Below, piece by piece: positions 26,201 through 41,200 of a stretch of DNA of 64,000 nucleotides (positions are counted from its first letter, which is position 1; the number at the start of each line of letters is the position of its first letter). This stretch comes from Anodontia alba. Lineage: Eukaryota > Mollusca > Bivalvia > Lucinida > Lucinidae. The notes under the pieces are model-generated. The model saw only the letters and a list, made by a program, of their open reading frames with translations. It searched no databases and was not told the origin of the DNA. Both the position numbers and the translations under genes were made by a program. The stretch is taken from assembly GCA_964016985.1 (NCBI GenBank), contig OZ024826.1, positions 9,517,956 to 9,581,955 on the forward strand. The letters are read 5' to 3'.

Positions 26201-29200
26201 GTTGCGTTTGTGTTGTCCTTATTTGTTCCTTGTCTCTCCTTTTTTACATCACGAAAGCAAACCTATATAATTTTGACCCCTAAAACCCCACCTATATATA
26301 GTAAAACTGGGGCATATATTATTTTTCTTATTTCTGCTCAAAACATAGATTGTGGATACTCGTTAGAACCGCCTCGCAGAGGTGGTTCTAACTAGCACCC
26401 ACAATCTGTGTTTTGAGCAGAAATATGAAAAATATAAGAATTTTATCTGAAAAGTTTGATTTTTTGGTGGTACAATTTTCAGTATATTTGAATATGCGTG
26501 TTTTCGTAATGAGGTTCCTCGGACTTGGCAGTTGTGGCTTTCCTGGGTTTCCTCACTAAGATTTATGCATTAGAAGCGCCACGGCTAGGCCCTTCTGTTG
26601 AGTACCCGCAAAATATGTTTTCAGACTGTTGAAAAAAGCTTGTTATCTAAAGCGATTGATCGAAGTATACAATGTACATGGGTGTGTAATGAAATTGCGT
26701 GGCAGGCTTTTTACAGAATTGTCGCAAATGCTACTTCTCTTTGATAATTATTTGTTCCCCATCTCGGCTTCTTTTGGTGCCTCGGGAAGACTGACTTTGT
26801 GATTTTCATCACGAAAACATGCCTATATAAAGACGACGCCTTAAACCCCACTTTTATATAGAAAAACTGGGGTTTACAGGGGTATACATTATTTTTCTTA
26901 TTTCTGCTTAAAAACATAGATTGTGGGTACTCGTTAGAACCGCCTCATCGAGGTCTCGATGAGGCGGTTCTAACGAGTACCCACAATCTATGTTTTGAGC
27001 AGAAATTTGAAAAATATCAGATATTTTTTATCTGAAAATTTGCAAAATGTTCAGTGTATTTTAATAGGCTTGTTTTCGTAATGTAGCATTTCACGGGTTT
27101 GTTTACTTATCAATTTTATTATTATTATTATTATCATTTGTTTATTTATTTATTTTTTTTTATTATTTTTTAAATTATTTTTTTTAATGTCATCTGTAAA
27201 CAGTCAGCAAAGCGGTTTCTAATAAGAATGGCCGGTGGACATACGGTATACAAAAGACGGCCCGCAAATGATAAAAAAAATACGCTTGGATGCGCATGTC
27301 GACCTGATATTTTGCTACCAACATTTTCAAACTGATGCATATTACACAGCAAAGTCCTTTATGTTTATACAGAGATAATATTTATGCAAGCCGATAAGGT
27401 CAGATCAGAATCAACATTGCCTTATGTATTGTTACTAATTGGAGCCGCGCGCGCCACGACAACATGCCATCAGGGCATGCGCGCACTGCAAAGGCCTATA
27501 TCAGACTTCGCATCCGCACAGTTTGATCTGAGCCTTCGCTGTCTGCTAACAGAATCATTAGATACTACAGAATGTATGAATGGAAATAAAGGGTCCGGGT
27601 GATACTTTTCGCAAAGGCATGAAGATCTATATCTACGCATTTTGCACATGTTCGAAGGCACTTTTTCGCTTGACGAGGCCCATTTGGTATATACCTTCAG
27701 TTGCAAAGTAGGTTGCATTGAAGCCTCCTCCATTAATACTATCATCAGAGAAGAAAATGACGTACATGGAACTGGTGTCGGATACTATCCTGGGTGGAGG
27801 GGTAGAACCGCAATATCTCTGCTCGTATATCTGAAATTTATAGAACCGCAACGTGAGAAAACGTACCTTCTGACATGTGCGCCCAAGGAAGACTCAAATC
27901 AACCCGCATAATCTGACCAGTCTTCGTTGTCCGTATGAAGAAACTTTGCATCCTTGACTGTCCAAAATGTGCTCAGTGAAAGTTTTTTTGAGACTGCGAA
28001 AATATGCAGCCTGATCTGAATCTTGGCTGGGCGCACATGTCCTAAGATTTTTATTTTTATTCCATTGCGGCTCAGTTGTATTAACACAAATATCTGTAAT
28101 CAGATAGCCAGACATATCATGCCAATGTTTATCTCGGCTATCATGATATTCGATGATTTACGGTGTTTTCTACGTTTTTTCAGAAAGTCGTTTTTTTGCT
28201 TGGTGCTTTACACAAAAGAAGTAAATTTGCAAACTTATGACATGATTTAATGCAACACCATATGTCGTAACTACTAATGTACGACAAGTTTTATTCGAGA
28301 CGTTTTTTTTTTTTTTGTTTTTTTTTTTTAATTAACAGTTTCACTTTTTCCCCTAGAAAAGTGGGCTGGGTGGCCTAGTGATTAGCGCACTCGACTTTCA
28401 AGCGGGATATCGTGGGTTCGAATCCCACTCGGGTCGAGACAATTTTCAGACCATTAGTGCGCCTAGCTCATACTCGACGTGCCCTGGGTTGATAGGGCGG
28501 CTCTTGGTGACAGACAGCGGCACCAAGTGTGCATGGGTGATCCATGAAAGCAAGGCTGTACAAATACATGTACATCATAGCAATCGCCGCTGCCTCTATG
28601 TGCCTCGGGTGCCTGGTAGCGTTAAAAATCCGCAAAACAACAACAACAACCCCTAGAAAAAACACTGAATGAAATTATGCAGTAATCTGTAGGGTAGGCA
28701 ATTAGGAGACAGATTTTCAACACCTTCCGCTTTTTTTTTCCGACGTTTTCACAATAATGTTGTGAATCATCAGTTATTAAAATTCAGCAAAAAAACAAAA
28801 AAGTAAAAATAATTCCTCAGACAAATATTGTTGGTCATAATTTTAGGATAAATATCTGATAAAATATGGTCAATCAGAACAAAAGATGATCATTTAAACA
28901 CCAAGCAATAATCGTCTTTCCGGTTGATGTCGAAAGGACAGCTCGTTTGTTTTGTCTTATCTAGACATATATTTGGACCATCTAATTATGTATGTGGACG
29001 CCAGGATACTTAGACATCTAGAAAGCTAAAAACACACCCACACCTCCTCCCACATATATGGGATAAATCTGTTTCAAAGACCACCTGTATTTAGCAACCG
29101 CCTGTATTTAAAGGTCAGTTTCTCAGGTCACATAAAAACAAATCAAGTATAAATTTCTCTGTATCAAATTAAGCAAGCCACGAGTTCGCCTTCCTTGAGG

Positions 29201-32200
29201 TGCTTGCTTAAAACAGGTTTGATTGTACAGTCACAAAATTATCTTTATGCCAGGTAAATTGCTAGATAGTCAAATAAATGCAGTCGTCCTTTGTAAAGAA
29301 AGCACCTTAACCTTTCACCCCTGAGCTTTTAAAATGGACAATTATAACTCTTATTTTTGACACAGCCATTGTTGCAAATAGGGGCCTCAGCCACAAATCA
29401 ATATCAGGAATAAAAAAAACGTGTAGTCGATGTGATGGCTCGTTAAGTTAAGTCATGCTGGCTCAGTTCGGGAGAATTTACACATATTCGGTTTAAAGGG
29501 GCATAGAACTAGGCCTCTTAATAGATTTAATAAGTGTCCAACGGCAGTTCCCCGAACCGCTCGGCGGTCCGGCGTGCAGACGCACTACTATAGACTAACT
29601 ATGTGACCAGTGATGTGTGTGACCAAAAATGTGATGGTCCAACAAACGCTTGGATAGTTCGTTGCTTATCCTGAAAAACAATAAGCGTTCCGTGATTTGA
29701 CAGATGCTCTTGACACGGCGGCCGTGGCATAATAACAACAAAACAGGCAATAACGCCAGGTATACCAATTGCAAGGTAGTGAATCACGAGACTAATGACT
29801 TCTGCCTAAAAAAATTGCGATCGCGGCCATTTTGAATTTTGTCTCCTCTTCGAATTTTATTTCTATCCATTCTCCGTCTATTTACAAGCTAAGCATGATT
29901 TGTTGTGTGCATAAGGTACACTTTGATGTAAATTTGCAGAAACACATAGATTTTACGTTCTTTTCACGAGATAATATGAATAAACTTCGACACAATGTGT
30001 TTGTTTGACGGGTTTGTAATTGTTGTTATTTTTATGTTTTTTTATTGCTTTTCGTAATGAGTAGACTCGCAAAAAAAAATCAACAAATAAATAAATAAGT
30101 AAAAAATAAAATAAACAAGAACAACCACGCACAAACGGTCAAAACTCTTCAGGAAAAATCCTGTAGGAATAAAATGGATTTCAGTGAGCTATCTATAGTG
30201 TATTGTCGTTGTACCTGTCACCGGCATACACTAATTTTCAGTGTTCGGAGAACATGGTCCCCGCCCATCGGGGCCCGTGAAATAGATGGGCTGCTTAAAG
30301 TGTCCATGGCAGAACTCCTAGTAATCCATGTGATCGGATCGGGTGAAATCTCACAAATTTGGAGGCAAAGTCTCTAAACTACTGACATATTGTTGACTTG
30401 GACGTTACATAGCAATTTATGCGGTGGATTCAGAAGTCAAGTGTGGTCTGAAATCAAATTCAGTTAGATCTGCCCAACCCACCTATGAAGCAAGTGATGA
30501 TAATTTGGACGCATGGATATAGGTAGCACCTACTAAATTTATATTAGATTAGTACCACGTACCTGCTGACATTTGCGACCAACGAAGACTCAAATAATCA
30601 GCCATAACCACAGTCTGATCAAAGTCTTCGTGGACCGCATGTATAAACTTTGCATTATTGTTTTGTACAGCTGCGAAACATTCGTTATCAAGTCTATGTA
30701 ATTTACAGCCCTCTTGTTCCGCCATTACATATAATGATACTTGGGGTATACAGGGGTCACATTGTAACATTGTAAGGCTTTTATTTTTTCAGAAGTTCGT
30801 CACATTTAAATGTTTTTTGTTGTTTTTTTAATTATAGTTTATATAGTTTATTGTGCCTATCGGTACTTTCAAATGTTTCATAAAAATACGTCTAAATGAA
30901 ACTAGCATCATTTCCTGGTTTTGTTCATGAAAAGTACTGTATTCTGCAACACTGTCCACTGGCTCTAAAGAATCTGCAGCAGCTGTGAAATAAATACATG
31001 TTTTCTATAAATTACAAATATAGCAACCCAGGATTGTGTGGCTTGTGCACTGCTTAACTAGAGATAAGACGGGGTATCAGGAAAATATTTTCCTGTTTCT
31101 CCATGAAAACATATGTTGTGAGTGCTCATCAGAACGCCTCGACGAGGCGCTTCTAATGAGTATCGCAACATATGTTTTGTTATTGAGAAATAGGTAAAAA
31201 TATCAACACTTTTTTTTGGTTGAAAAAAAAAAGCACCATATCTGGAGCTATGGTACTCACTGTTATGGTTTGCATACTGTTTATCTTGATGTCAGTGGTA
31301 GTATCTGTTCTTGTGATTGTGGCTATTCTTGGATATCATCTATACTATGTTTCAATTGTTTAATAAGAAATGAAATTATTTTTTTTCGACCTAACGTTTC
31401 TTAGTGAGATAACTACCGATTTAGAGAATATTTTTTTATCAATGATATTTTGATATACAGTTCTCAGTAGGCTCTCCATCTAACTGAGAGCAGCTGTGTT
31501 TTGATCACCTAAAAATAGTATTTCAGGGATAGAAAACGATGCACACGCCGAAAGAATCATATGTATCGACCTTCAAAGTGGATCTTATATGGGCCGCATC
31601 AAGCGAAAAAGAGTCTTCGAGCATGCGCGCAATGTTAGGATTCATATCATCCTGCGCATACGCAAAGTTTCATTCGGACATTTGCTCTCCACTGAAATAT
31701 TCTATAGTATCCAATAAATCTGCGGGCAACGAAGGCCCTAATCAGACTGCGTGGATGCATATATGCATATGTCCGCATATGCCCGAAGATACGTTTTCGT
31801 ATAGCGCCGCTTATATAAACTTTCAATTTCTTAGTCAAAATACAATCGTTGTGATGGTTCTAACTTTCATAACCTTGCATTGCAGTATTGTTGATATTTC
31901 CCTGCTGATGTTAAGGTTGAAGTATCGGAAAAAAGAAAGAAAGAAAAAGAAGAAAAAAAAGGAAAAACTAATTGTCGCGAGGCATGCGCCGTTCCATTTC
32001 CAAATGTTCCATTACGAATCGTAGACGCACTCATTTTTTGAACTGTATAATTATGCACACTGGTATTATGATTAAACCTACTCAATGAGAACATGACGTG
32101 TTCAACGTCACATTAAAGTCGATGCAACGTCATGACGTTTATACAACGTCGCATTAATGTCGACCCGACAATGATGTGGTGTTGCCGGTAAGGCGACGTT

Positions 32201-35200
32201 GTATAAACGTCATGTGCCCATTGGGTATACTCACCTGCAAGAAGTCAAACTCACATGCCTCCCCAGCTTGTATATCCATTTGAAGAATAGTCAAGTGCAC
32301 CCTGAGGTGTCTGTCTACTTGTATGAACCACTGACAGTCCATATTGTGTGCATACATCTCCCCACCGCTTTCTACTGGACTAAACCAACCTGAGATATCA
32401 CGTCGTACTCCCCCACAACCTTCACCAGCAACTGCAAACATTGGCACACATATACAAGTTCGATAGTCATGAATGAGTTAAGCGTTATTTATGTTCTTGT
32501 ATGAGCCGCTTCAAGCGACAAAAATGCCTTCGAACGTGCGCAAAATAGGCGGATGCACATAATCTTGCACATGCGGAAGGTCCCATCTGGGCATTTGCTC
32601 TCCATCTATACATTATATAGTGGACAACGGTTGTTAGCGGATAGTTAAGGCCCTGATCAGACTGCGCGGGTGCGCAGACTGATCTGGATCTTCGCAATTC
32701 ACATAATATGTTTATTATGCCCGAGGACACGTTTTCGCATGGCAAGTCCCGTATTATATGAAATACTTCACAGAACCGCCCATATGGACTAACTTTTTAT
32801 GCCCCCAACTTTGAAAAAAAGTTGGGGGGCATACGAGCGTATTGCTTCTGGCTTGTCCGTTCGTTCGTGCGTTCGTTCGTTCGTCACGCTTTCTGGTGCA
32901 TAGCATAACTTTAAAAGCAGGTATGCTAATGTTTTGAAATTTCATATATGGATTCCTCATGAAAAAATAGGTGACCCCCGTATTTTTATACGAATTATCT
33001 CTCATTTTAGAGTTATTGCCCTTTAAATAAATTAATTTTGAAATCTCGTTAGCAAGATATCTCAAAAAGTGTTTGAGCTAGAGCCTTGATATTTGGTATA
33101 CTGATTGGAACTGAGGAGGAGATTACCTGATTAGATTTTCAATGTATTTAATGAACTTTTTGCCCTTTGCAATGTTTGGCCATTTGTTGCTTTCATGTGC
33201 AAAGCATAAGTTTAGAACCATGTATGCTAATGTTTGGAAATTTCATATATGGATTCCTAATGAAGAAATAGGTGACCCGTATGTTTTTTTCTTATCCGAA
33301 TTATCTCCCATTTTAGAGTCTTTTAATGAAATAACATTGCAATCACGTCAGCAAGATAGCTCAAGTATTTAAGCTAGAGCCTTGATATTTGGCATACATA
33401 TTGGTACTGAGGAGGAGATCACCTGATTTAATTTTCAACAAATTTAATGAAATATTGTTGGAGTTATGGCCCTTTGCTTTCTTTTCGGCCAGTTGTTGCT
33501 TTCTTGTGCATGGCATAAGTTTAGAACCATGTACGCTTATGTTTTGAAATTTCATGTATGGATTTCTAATGATATAATAGGTGACTGGTATTTTCTTTCT
33601 TGTCCGAAGTATCTCCCATTTTAGAGTTATTGCCCTTTTAATAAAGTAACATTGAAATCTCGTTAGCAAGATATCTCAAAAAGTATTTGAGCTAGAGTCT
33701 TGATTTTTGATATACTGATTGGAACTTAGGAGATCACCTGATTAATTTTTTTTAAGCCAGTTTATTGAAATTTTGTTGGAGTTATGGCCCTTTGCAATTT
33801 TTGGCCATTTGTTGCTTTCAGGTGCATATTATAAGTTTAGAACCATGTATGATAATGTTTTGAAAACTCATATATGGATTCCTCATGAAAATATAGGTGA
33901 CTCGTATTTTTTTTCTTATCCGCATTATCTCCCGTTTTAGAGTTATTTCCCTTTTAATATAATAACTCTGAAATCTCGTATATTGGTACTGTTATTACCA
34001 TCATGGGCGAGCAGTGTTGGCGTCAATCAGTGTTAAAGTAAGGCAGTGTTGGGGGGCATAGTGTTTTACAAACACCAGCTCTAGTTCAGTTCTGATTTTT
34101 ATAGGTTTGACTAACACGCGTTTGCTGCATGTGCAAACCAAAATTCACTGCTGGAAAAGTCCATTTCGGACAATCAGAGGCGATGGATGGGTCGTGTCCT
34201 ACGATCCTTTCGAAAAAGAGGTCGATGCTATGGATAGGTCAATGAGGATGGCACCCTATCCCTTGTGACACCTGTCGTTAGCGTTCCTGATGATGTATTG
34301 GGCAAGGGCACATTTGATGCACGACTGCCTCCTGAATTCTCGTCAAGTCTCAAGCGGTGCTGCTTGTGCTGATCGTTGTTTGAAATAATGTTTGGCCTCT
34401 TCATTGTTAAATTTGGCCGTAGGTTTTATGGTAAACTAACTAACAATCAACTGCCAGCGCCCGTACCGTTAATTAAACGGGGACTGGTATATCTGTTGCC
34501 GGAGTTATCTCTTAGGATAGAATAAGGGTGGGTAGCCTTACTATACGGTATAATAGCCCATAATCCTACCATGGCATTCTGTAACAACACTTTGCCCCAA
34601 CCTGTCAAGTACTTTGGAACGATTCTTTATTAATATCTACGGGCGTCCGTAAAAAGTAAAGGTACATGCGCTAGCACATATTTGCCACATATTTTTTATT
34701 TGAACCTACGAAGTTTTTTATAGTGTAGCTACATATTAAGTTCTGTTCCTGTTCTAGCATTTTGTCAGCTACTATATGGCATCCAACTTTGTTTTCATAC
34801 GTCATGGTTTCTCATACTGATGCCGTAACCCCACTTCTAGCTGCCAACTGTGCTTTCTGTTTCTTTCTGTGTGTGTTTTATTTGGACGTTGTTTGCCCAT
34901 ATGCTAGCCTAGCTTTCCCTGTCCTCTTCTTATTATACCCCCGGCATACGAAGTATGTCGAGGGGTATATAGTTTTCGTTTTTCCGTCCGTCCGATCGTC
35001 CGTCCGTGCGTTCGTACGAATGTTAACATTTGCGTCAAAGTTTTGCGTGAAGTTTTTTTTTTAATATATTTTTGAAAGCTTACACTTTAGAATGTTGATG
35101 TGTGGTTAGTGTTACTACTAGATGATTACAGAATAGCTGTCATCAAACTGCTGATGCAGCTGACCCAAGATCAAGATCACAGACTTAGAAAATAGTGTGA

Positions 35201-38200
35201 TGTTGACGTCAAAATTTTACGTGAAGTTTTTGTCTTCTGCTTATAAATCTGCAGCCACTGATCAAGAACTTTTCATATTTGGTATGGGGGTATCTGGGAG
35301 GGTTCTCTTCCTTTCTACATCTATGTACTCCTGGGTTATGCCCCAGAGCGGGGCTAGTAGTCAAAATCTAGGACACCCCCAATAAAGTAATATATTGCAG
35401 TTTGTTTATACAAACAACCCCTTATTAAAGAAGGATGGGCATCAGACATGTTTATCACATCAACATTCAGTGTAATAAGGTCAAGGTCATTGTGACCTTA
35501 TTTTCATGATTCAGTGATTTTGACATATTTTGAAGCCTATTTCATGGATTAATGCCTCAATAAAGTAGTATGTTGCAGTTTGTTTATACAAACAACTTCT
35601 CATTAAAGAAGGATTGGCACCAGACATGTTTATCACATCAACATTCAGTGTAATGAAGTCAAGGTCATTGTGATCATATTTTCATGCTCCAGCGACTTTG
35701 CCTTATTTGTTTGTGTTGAGGTTTTACGGCCCGGTCAACCCTATAGGGTCATGTCGAGCGCGTTCACACGTTTACTGGGCAGGCTTAGTCCTCTAAGCGG
35801 TTAACCAGTATTGTGCACATTCCTTCTCCAGAAACTGACAACTGCACTTCTTGAATCAGCGGAAGGGAGAGAATGACCGTAGAAATATTTCATGATCAAT
35901 CTCCACGAAAGAATGTTGCCACCTCGGCGGGGGTTGACGGCGCATCCAACTGAGCCACCAAGGCCGGCAACTTTGCCTTATATCTTGAAGACTATTCCAT
36001 GTGATACTTGGAATATTGGTTCTATGTGACACCACGATTGACAGCATAACAAATGTAGGTCACCTTGAACTATATGTCATGGTCCAGTAATTTTGCCGCA
36101 TATCTTGAATGTTAATTGATGTATGAACATCATTATTTGGGATTATGAATTAGTATGAGCCAACAGTTGGCCTAAAAGTAAATGTAGGTCACTGTGACCG
36201 GTATTTCATAGTCCAGTGATTTTATGTTACATCTTTAAGACAACTTGATGTATTACTATTATATTTTGGGATTATGTGATCTATTTTTCATAGCTCTGTG
36301 ATATGTTAGTCTTACTCTTTGGTGCTTTGTGGTTTATTGTACGAGGCGATTTGTTGTATGTCTTACCTTGTGCCATTTTGTTCTTGTGTTTTTTCAGTCC
36401 TTTTAGCATTGCGATTACCTCGCTTGAGGAAGAGAGAGCTAATTTTTGTGCTTTTCCTACGTTTGATCGATTTGTGCTTGTTTGGATTTGTCGGTTTCCT
36501 CTTCCTCTTGGTGTCTGGGTAGGGCTGCGGTTTGTGATTGTGGCACTCCCTAGACTTTTCTCTTACCTTTTTGTGTCTTATATCTCCCACTGTTTGATAC
36601 CTAAATGTCATATGTACATATATTGACATAGTGTGACCCAAACTTTCACCTCAAAGTAAATATAAATCAGTATGACCTAAATTTCATGGTCTAGTGATTT
36701 TGCTTAATATCTTTTAGATTATTTAATTGATTAACATTTTAGTTGGTATAAAGCATCAGTGTGACCATCAGATTAATTTCTCAAGTATGTGTAGGTCAGT
36801 GACCTATATTTTATAGCCCAGCAAATTTGCTTTATGTCTTGAAGACTATTTACTCCAGGAAAGTTGTACTTGGGATGATAGACCAGTGTCACTCAGAGAC
36901 TGACATTGTAAACTATGTCTTGCCTTATATCATTGTCATTAACTTTAAAATATTTTATAATTAAGAAATGGCGCCAGCCGGGGCTATTCGTGACCCTCTG
37001 GGCACTTGCTCTATTTCTTCTTCTTCTTCTACTTCTTCTTCTTCTAATTATTATTATTATTGTTATTATTATTATTATAAGTATAAATATATCTAGTACG
37101 GTAGCCCGCGACTTCTGTTTGATATAGTATAGCTGGGAAACAGAAACCTCGGGTCACCGGATAAGGTTGTAGTTTTACATATATTATTATACATCATTTG
37201 GATCTATGGTGAAGATTAAAACATAATATCTTTTTCATTCACACAGTCTTAAATCGATTTAAGCACTTCCCCACCCTATCTCCCGTCCCCTTCCTCGTTA
37301 TAAGGTGGTGCTTATGCTGTGGTTCATATTTCTGTAATTATATGTCTTTGCATGTATGTCCTGGAGATATTTGTATTTTGGATAGCCGTTTGACCCAGCT
37401 TTGGAATAGAAACTGTCCTGTTGGCTTTCTGCTTGTAGTGTCTTGATTGTGATGCCATCGCTTTAAGTGCGTCCTCCTTTCCCATGGTGTCTTGATCGGA
37501 AGGTGTTAGGTAATTGTATCGATTCCCGATCATTACCTTCCTTTCTATCTATTTATTTTCTTACACAACTCCACTCATTACGGAAAACACGCCTATTCAA
37601 ATATATTGAAAATTTCACCATCAAAAACTGAAAATTTTCAGATAAAAAACTCTGATATTTTTCATATTTCTGCTCAAAAACATAGATTGTGGGTACTCGT
37701 TAGAACCGCCTCGATGAGGCGGTTCTAACGAGTACCACAATCTATTTTTCGAGCAGAAATAAGAAAAATAATGTATACCCCTGTGAACCCCAGTTTTACT
37801 ATATAAAAGTGGGGTATAAGGGGGTCAAAATTATATAGGTATGTTTTTGTGATGTAAGCTTTTCAGCCCGACAGACCAAAACATATACAGTGCAAACAGT
37901 GTACGTAGATCCAGATGAGATGGCTTGTAACGAGCTGTCTCATCAGTACCTCCACTGTTTGCCACTTTGTTTTCGACTTTAGACTAAAATCCCTATTTGC
38001 ACCAATGGACATGTCCAAATTCAATGACGAAACTCGGGGATGAAAGGGTAAGTATAGAAATTTTGTCTGTGAACAGAGCTTTAGAAGTAATAGGCATAGT
38101 TTGTCGACTCTATAAACAAAATACTTGTGATCCTAAGACTAGATTAGGCTCAGGGAAATATGCTAAGGAGACAAACACATAGTTTCACCTCTAATTTACA

Positions 38201-41200
38201 AAGACTAGCAAATGTCAAATGCATATCATCGCATCACTTTTCGCCAAGATAATACAGGCTACGTGCGAAATACTATGTTAACTCCTTTTTCCCTTCCACT
38301 ATAAGAGCTTGAAATAGCTTGTCCCGAGATATAAAAGACGCAAACACTGTCACAGCATTTAAATATTGCCTCAACAGACACAGAAGACTTCCTCCCAAGT
38401 ACTACAATGCTGGATCTAGAATAGGCCAACTCCTACACGCAAGATTGCGCATGGGGTTAAGCTTACTCAATTCACATTTATACTTTAAAGATATTCTTTT
38501 AAGCCCAGCTTGTTCATGCGGTGACCTTGAAAGCTGATATCTTTTTTCCTCCACTGTCCTCGATATTCAAACGTCGGGAATACTTACATTTCTGGCTATT
38601 TGCACAAGCATTCTGTGAATTGCTTCATGGTAAAGTAACAGCCACCGATGACGATAATGAAACCATGTTTTGTCACATTCAAGAATTCATAGTCAAGTCA
38701 AAGCCTTTCTTATGATATAAAAGTTCTAACGTAACATTGATGAAAATATATTGAAATAATCAAGTTATGGAGCCATGGAACATCTCTCTCTCTCTTTCTT
38801 TCTCTCTCTCTTTCATGTTTGATGTATATTCGCGTGCACGCATCAATGCATGCATGCGTTTGTGTACGTGCTTGAATGCGTGCGTGTATGTATGTATAGC
38901 TGTATATTTATGTATGCTTGTATGTACGTACCTACACATGTATGCATTATGTTACGGTTTACGTAGATGCATATAAGTAATTGAGCTTTTGGTTTAATTG
39001 TTTACGATCAAACATGTAAAAAAACTCAGCCACTCATAACATCAAAGAAAATTATATGCCTTTATTGCCAGGAGATGACTCAGTAAAAGCTAAGGCTCAC
39101 AGTCAAATCCTGGAAAAATACTGTATTGTTGTAATTTATGTTGTATTTTTGTATTTGAAGCATCAAAATAAAGTTTAAACCAAACACTATGTCGAGATCA
39201 TACGGCGTGGATCACTACGAGGTTCGCATATACTCAACAACACAACTCCATACAAGAGGACGTATCAAGTAAATATTTATCTTATTTCTCCACGAAAACA
39301 TTTATTGTAGGTACTCACTAAAATGCCCTGATTCGAAAGTGTAAACCGATTTTGATAGAAAAACAACAAACCAACTCCTTATCTAGGACTATGCTAACCA
39401 TTTATTTGAATGAGACGGTCGGTTAAATTGTGTGAAGAAACATACCGTAATATGTGGCATTGAAACCTAAACCATTAATGGTATCATCCGAGTAGAAGTG
39501 AACTCGTAACACGTTTGACTTGGGCGTAATGATTGGTGGAGAGGTAGTTCCGCAGTATCTGTCACTCTCGATCTGAAAATTGACGAGAGATTTATTAACT
39601 ATTGTCTGATTCTGAACATAAACTAGGTCATGTTTCTACGTTTAAAAATATTGTTTTCTATATTTGTTTAGCTGTCTTTTATATTTTCCTCATTGGCAAG
39701 TTTTCACATCGAAGGAGCACTAACTGTCCATTTCCTGCGCGCATTTCCATACCAGTCCTCCAAATTGGGACAGACAGACCTCAACAAACAGTGCAGACCA
39801 AGATCAGGGTCAGCACTGTTTGGCACCCATCTAGCATTGTTCTAGACGAATCAGCATGTCTACAATTGATTGTTCCGATTCTAGTATAAGTACGGCTAGG
39901 AGTGATGGTGTATCAATATTAAAAATGAATAGGATATCAACATCCTTCCTTAGTAAAATAATTATGCGTCATTGTTAAACATACAAAGTGTTCCCTATAC
40001 TAACCTTAAGAATATAATTGAATAAAACCACATTCAAGTGAATGACTATGTAAACTTCTATGTAGGAATATGAGATAATGTACGTTATGTCACGTGGGCT
40101 CAGTCTAGATTCAGATCTGCTCAGGATAGTTTTCGCTCACCGCTTGACGAATAAGTTCATCACAGGCTGATCACTAATCCGAGTCTTCTCTGATGTTTGA
40201 GTGGCTATCTGCCACTAACATCAGAGTAACTCCTATTATGAAAATCAGAATGTTTTTCCTCTCCTGTCTAAAATGAAGGTTTTCACCAAAGTAGAGGTAT
40301 GGAAAAAAAGGTAAGAGAAAAGTCCACGAAGTGCCACAATCACTAACCGCAGCCCTTCCCAGATACCAAGAGGAAGAGGAAACAGACAAAACCAAACAAG
40401 CGCAAATCGAACAAATGTACAAAAAGCACTACGATTAGCTCTCTTCCAAAAGTGAGGTAATCGTAATGCTAAAAGGACTGAAAATCACAAGAACAAATAA
40501 CACATGGTAAGACATAAAACAAATCGCCTCGTAGAATAAACCACAAAGCAACAAAGAGTAAGACTAACACCGGGACCACCGCCTTAGAACGGTCAGTAGA
40601 ACAAACCAACGGGGGTTTAAAAAAAATGTGAGAGAAAAGTCCAGGGAGTGCCACAATCACAAACCCCAGCCCTTCCCAGACATCAAGAGGAAAAGGAAAC
40701 CGACGAATCCAAACAAGCACAAATCGATCAAACATACGAAATGCACTAAGATTAGCTCTCTCTTCCCAAAGCGAGGTTATCGCAATGCTAAAAGGACTGA
40801 AAAACACAAGAACAAAATGACACAAGGTAAGACATACAAAAAATCGCCTCGCAGAATAAACCACAAAACACCAAAGAGTAAGACTAACACCGGGACCACC
40901 GCCTTAGAACGGTCAGTAGAGTAAACCACCAGGGGGTTTAAAGCACTTTTACAGCTAGCCAACTTCACCCTGATTCCGGATGCTACTCTTAATACAGAAA
41001 TACATAAAAATTCGGTTCGCATAAAGGCTCCCAACTCAGTCAATGCATCAAAGCGAAAACATAAAAATCAAATTAATCACAATGATAAACAAAGACGAGT
41101 ACTCATGGCTAGTTCTACTGTATGCCAGAGTAAATGAAAACCAATAGTTGAACCACGGCGGGCCAAGTCAAAGACATATCGTCAAGGCCCAACCCACTGG

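Larger units (their letters stand above)
34931..36880 (+). repeat. Stem-loop / CCGTC / tandem-core element with SINE and tail insertions
   Basis: It opens with a hairpin, ATACCCCCGGCATAC...GTATGTCGAGGGGTAT, then GTCCGTCCGATCGTCCGTCC. The core repeats CAGTTTGTTTATACAAACAA, CACATCAACATTCAGTGTAAT and a TCAAGGTCATTGTGA segment. A reverse SINE (35707-35969) and a retroelement tail (36304-36575) are nested in it. The right limit is approximate. Confidence 0.82.

Noticed and set aside
28363..28440. tRNA gene candidate
   Set aside because: It is the head of SINE family 2, flanked by an 11-bp duplication of the insertion site.
36363..36641. Lys/Arg-rich open frames (DTKRKRKPTNPNKHKS-like) repeated on one strand of the retroelement tail
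   Set aside because: They are the complement of a T-rich tail sequence, recur only with the tail, lie on the strand opposite the RT, and vary in frame between copies.
39602..39889. Open frame overlapping the intron upstream of the CUB-3 second half
   Set aside because: No domain, no splice partners, and intronic on the gene's strand.
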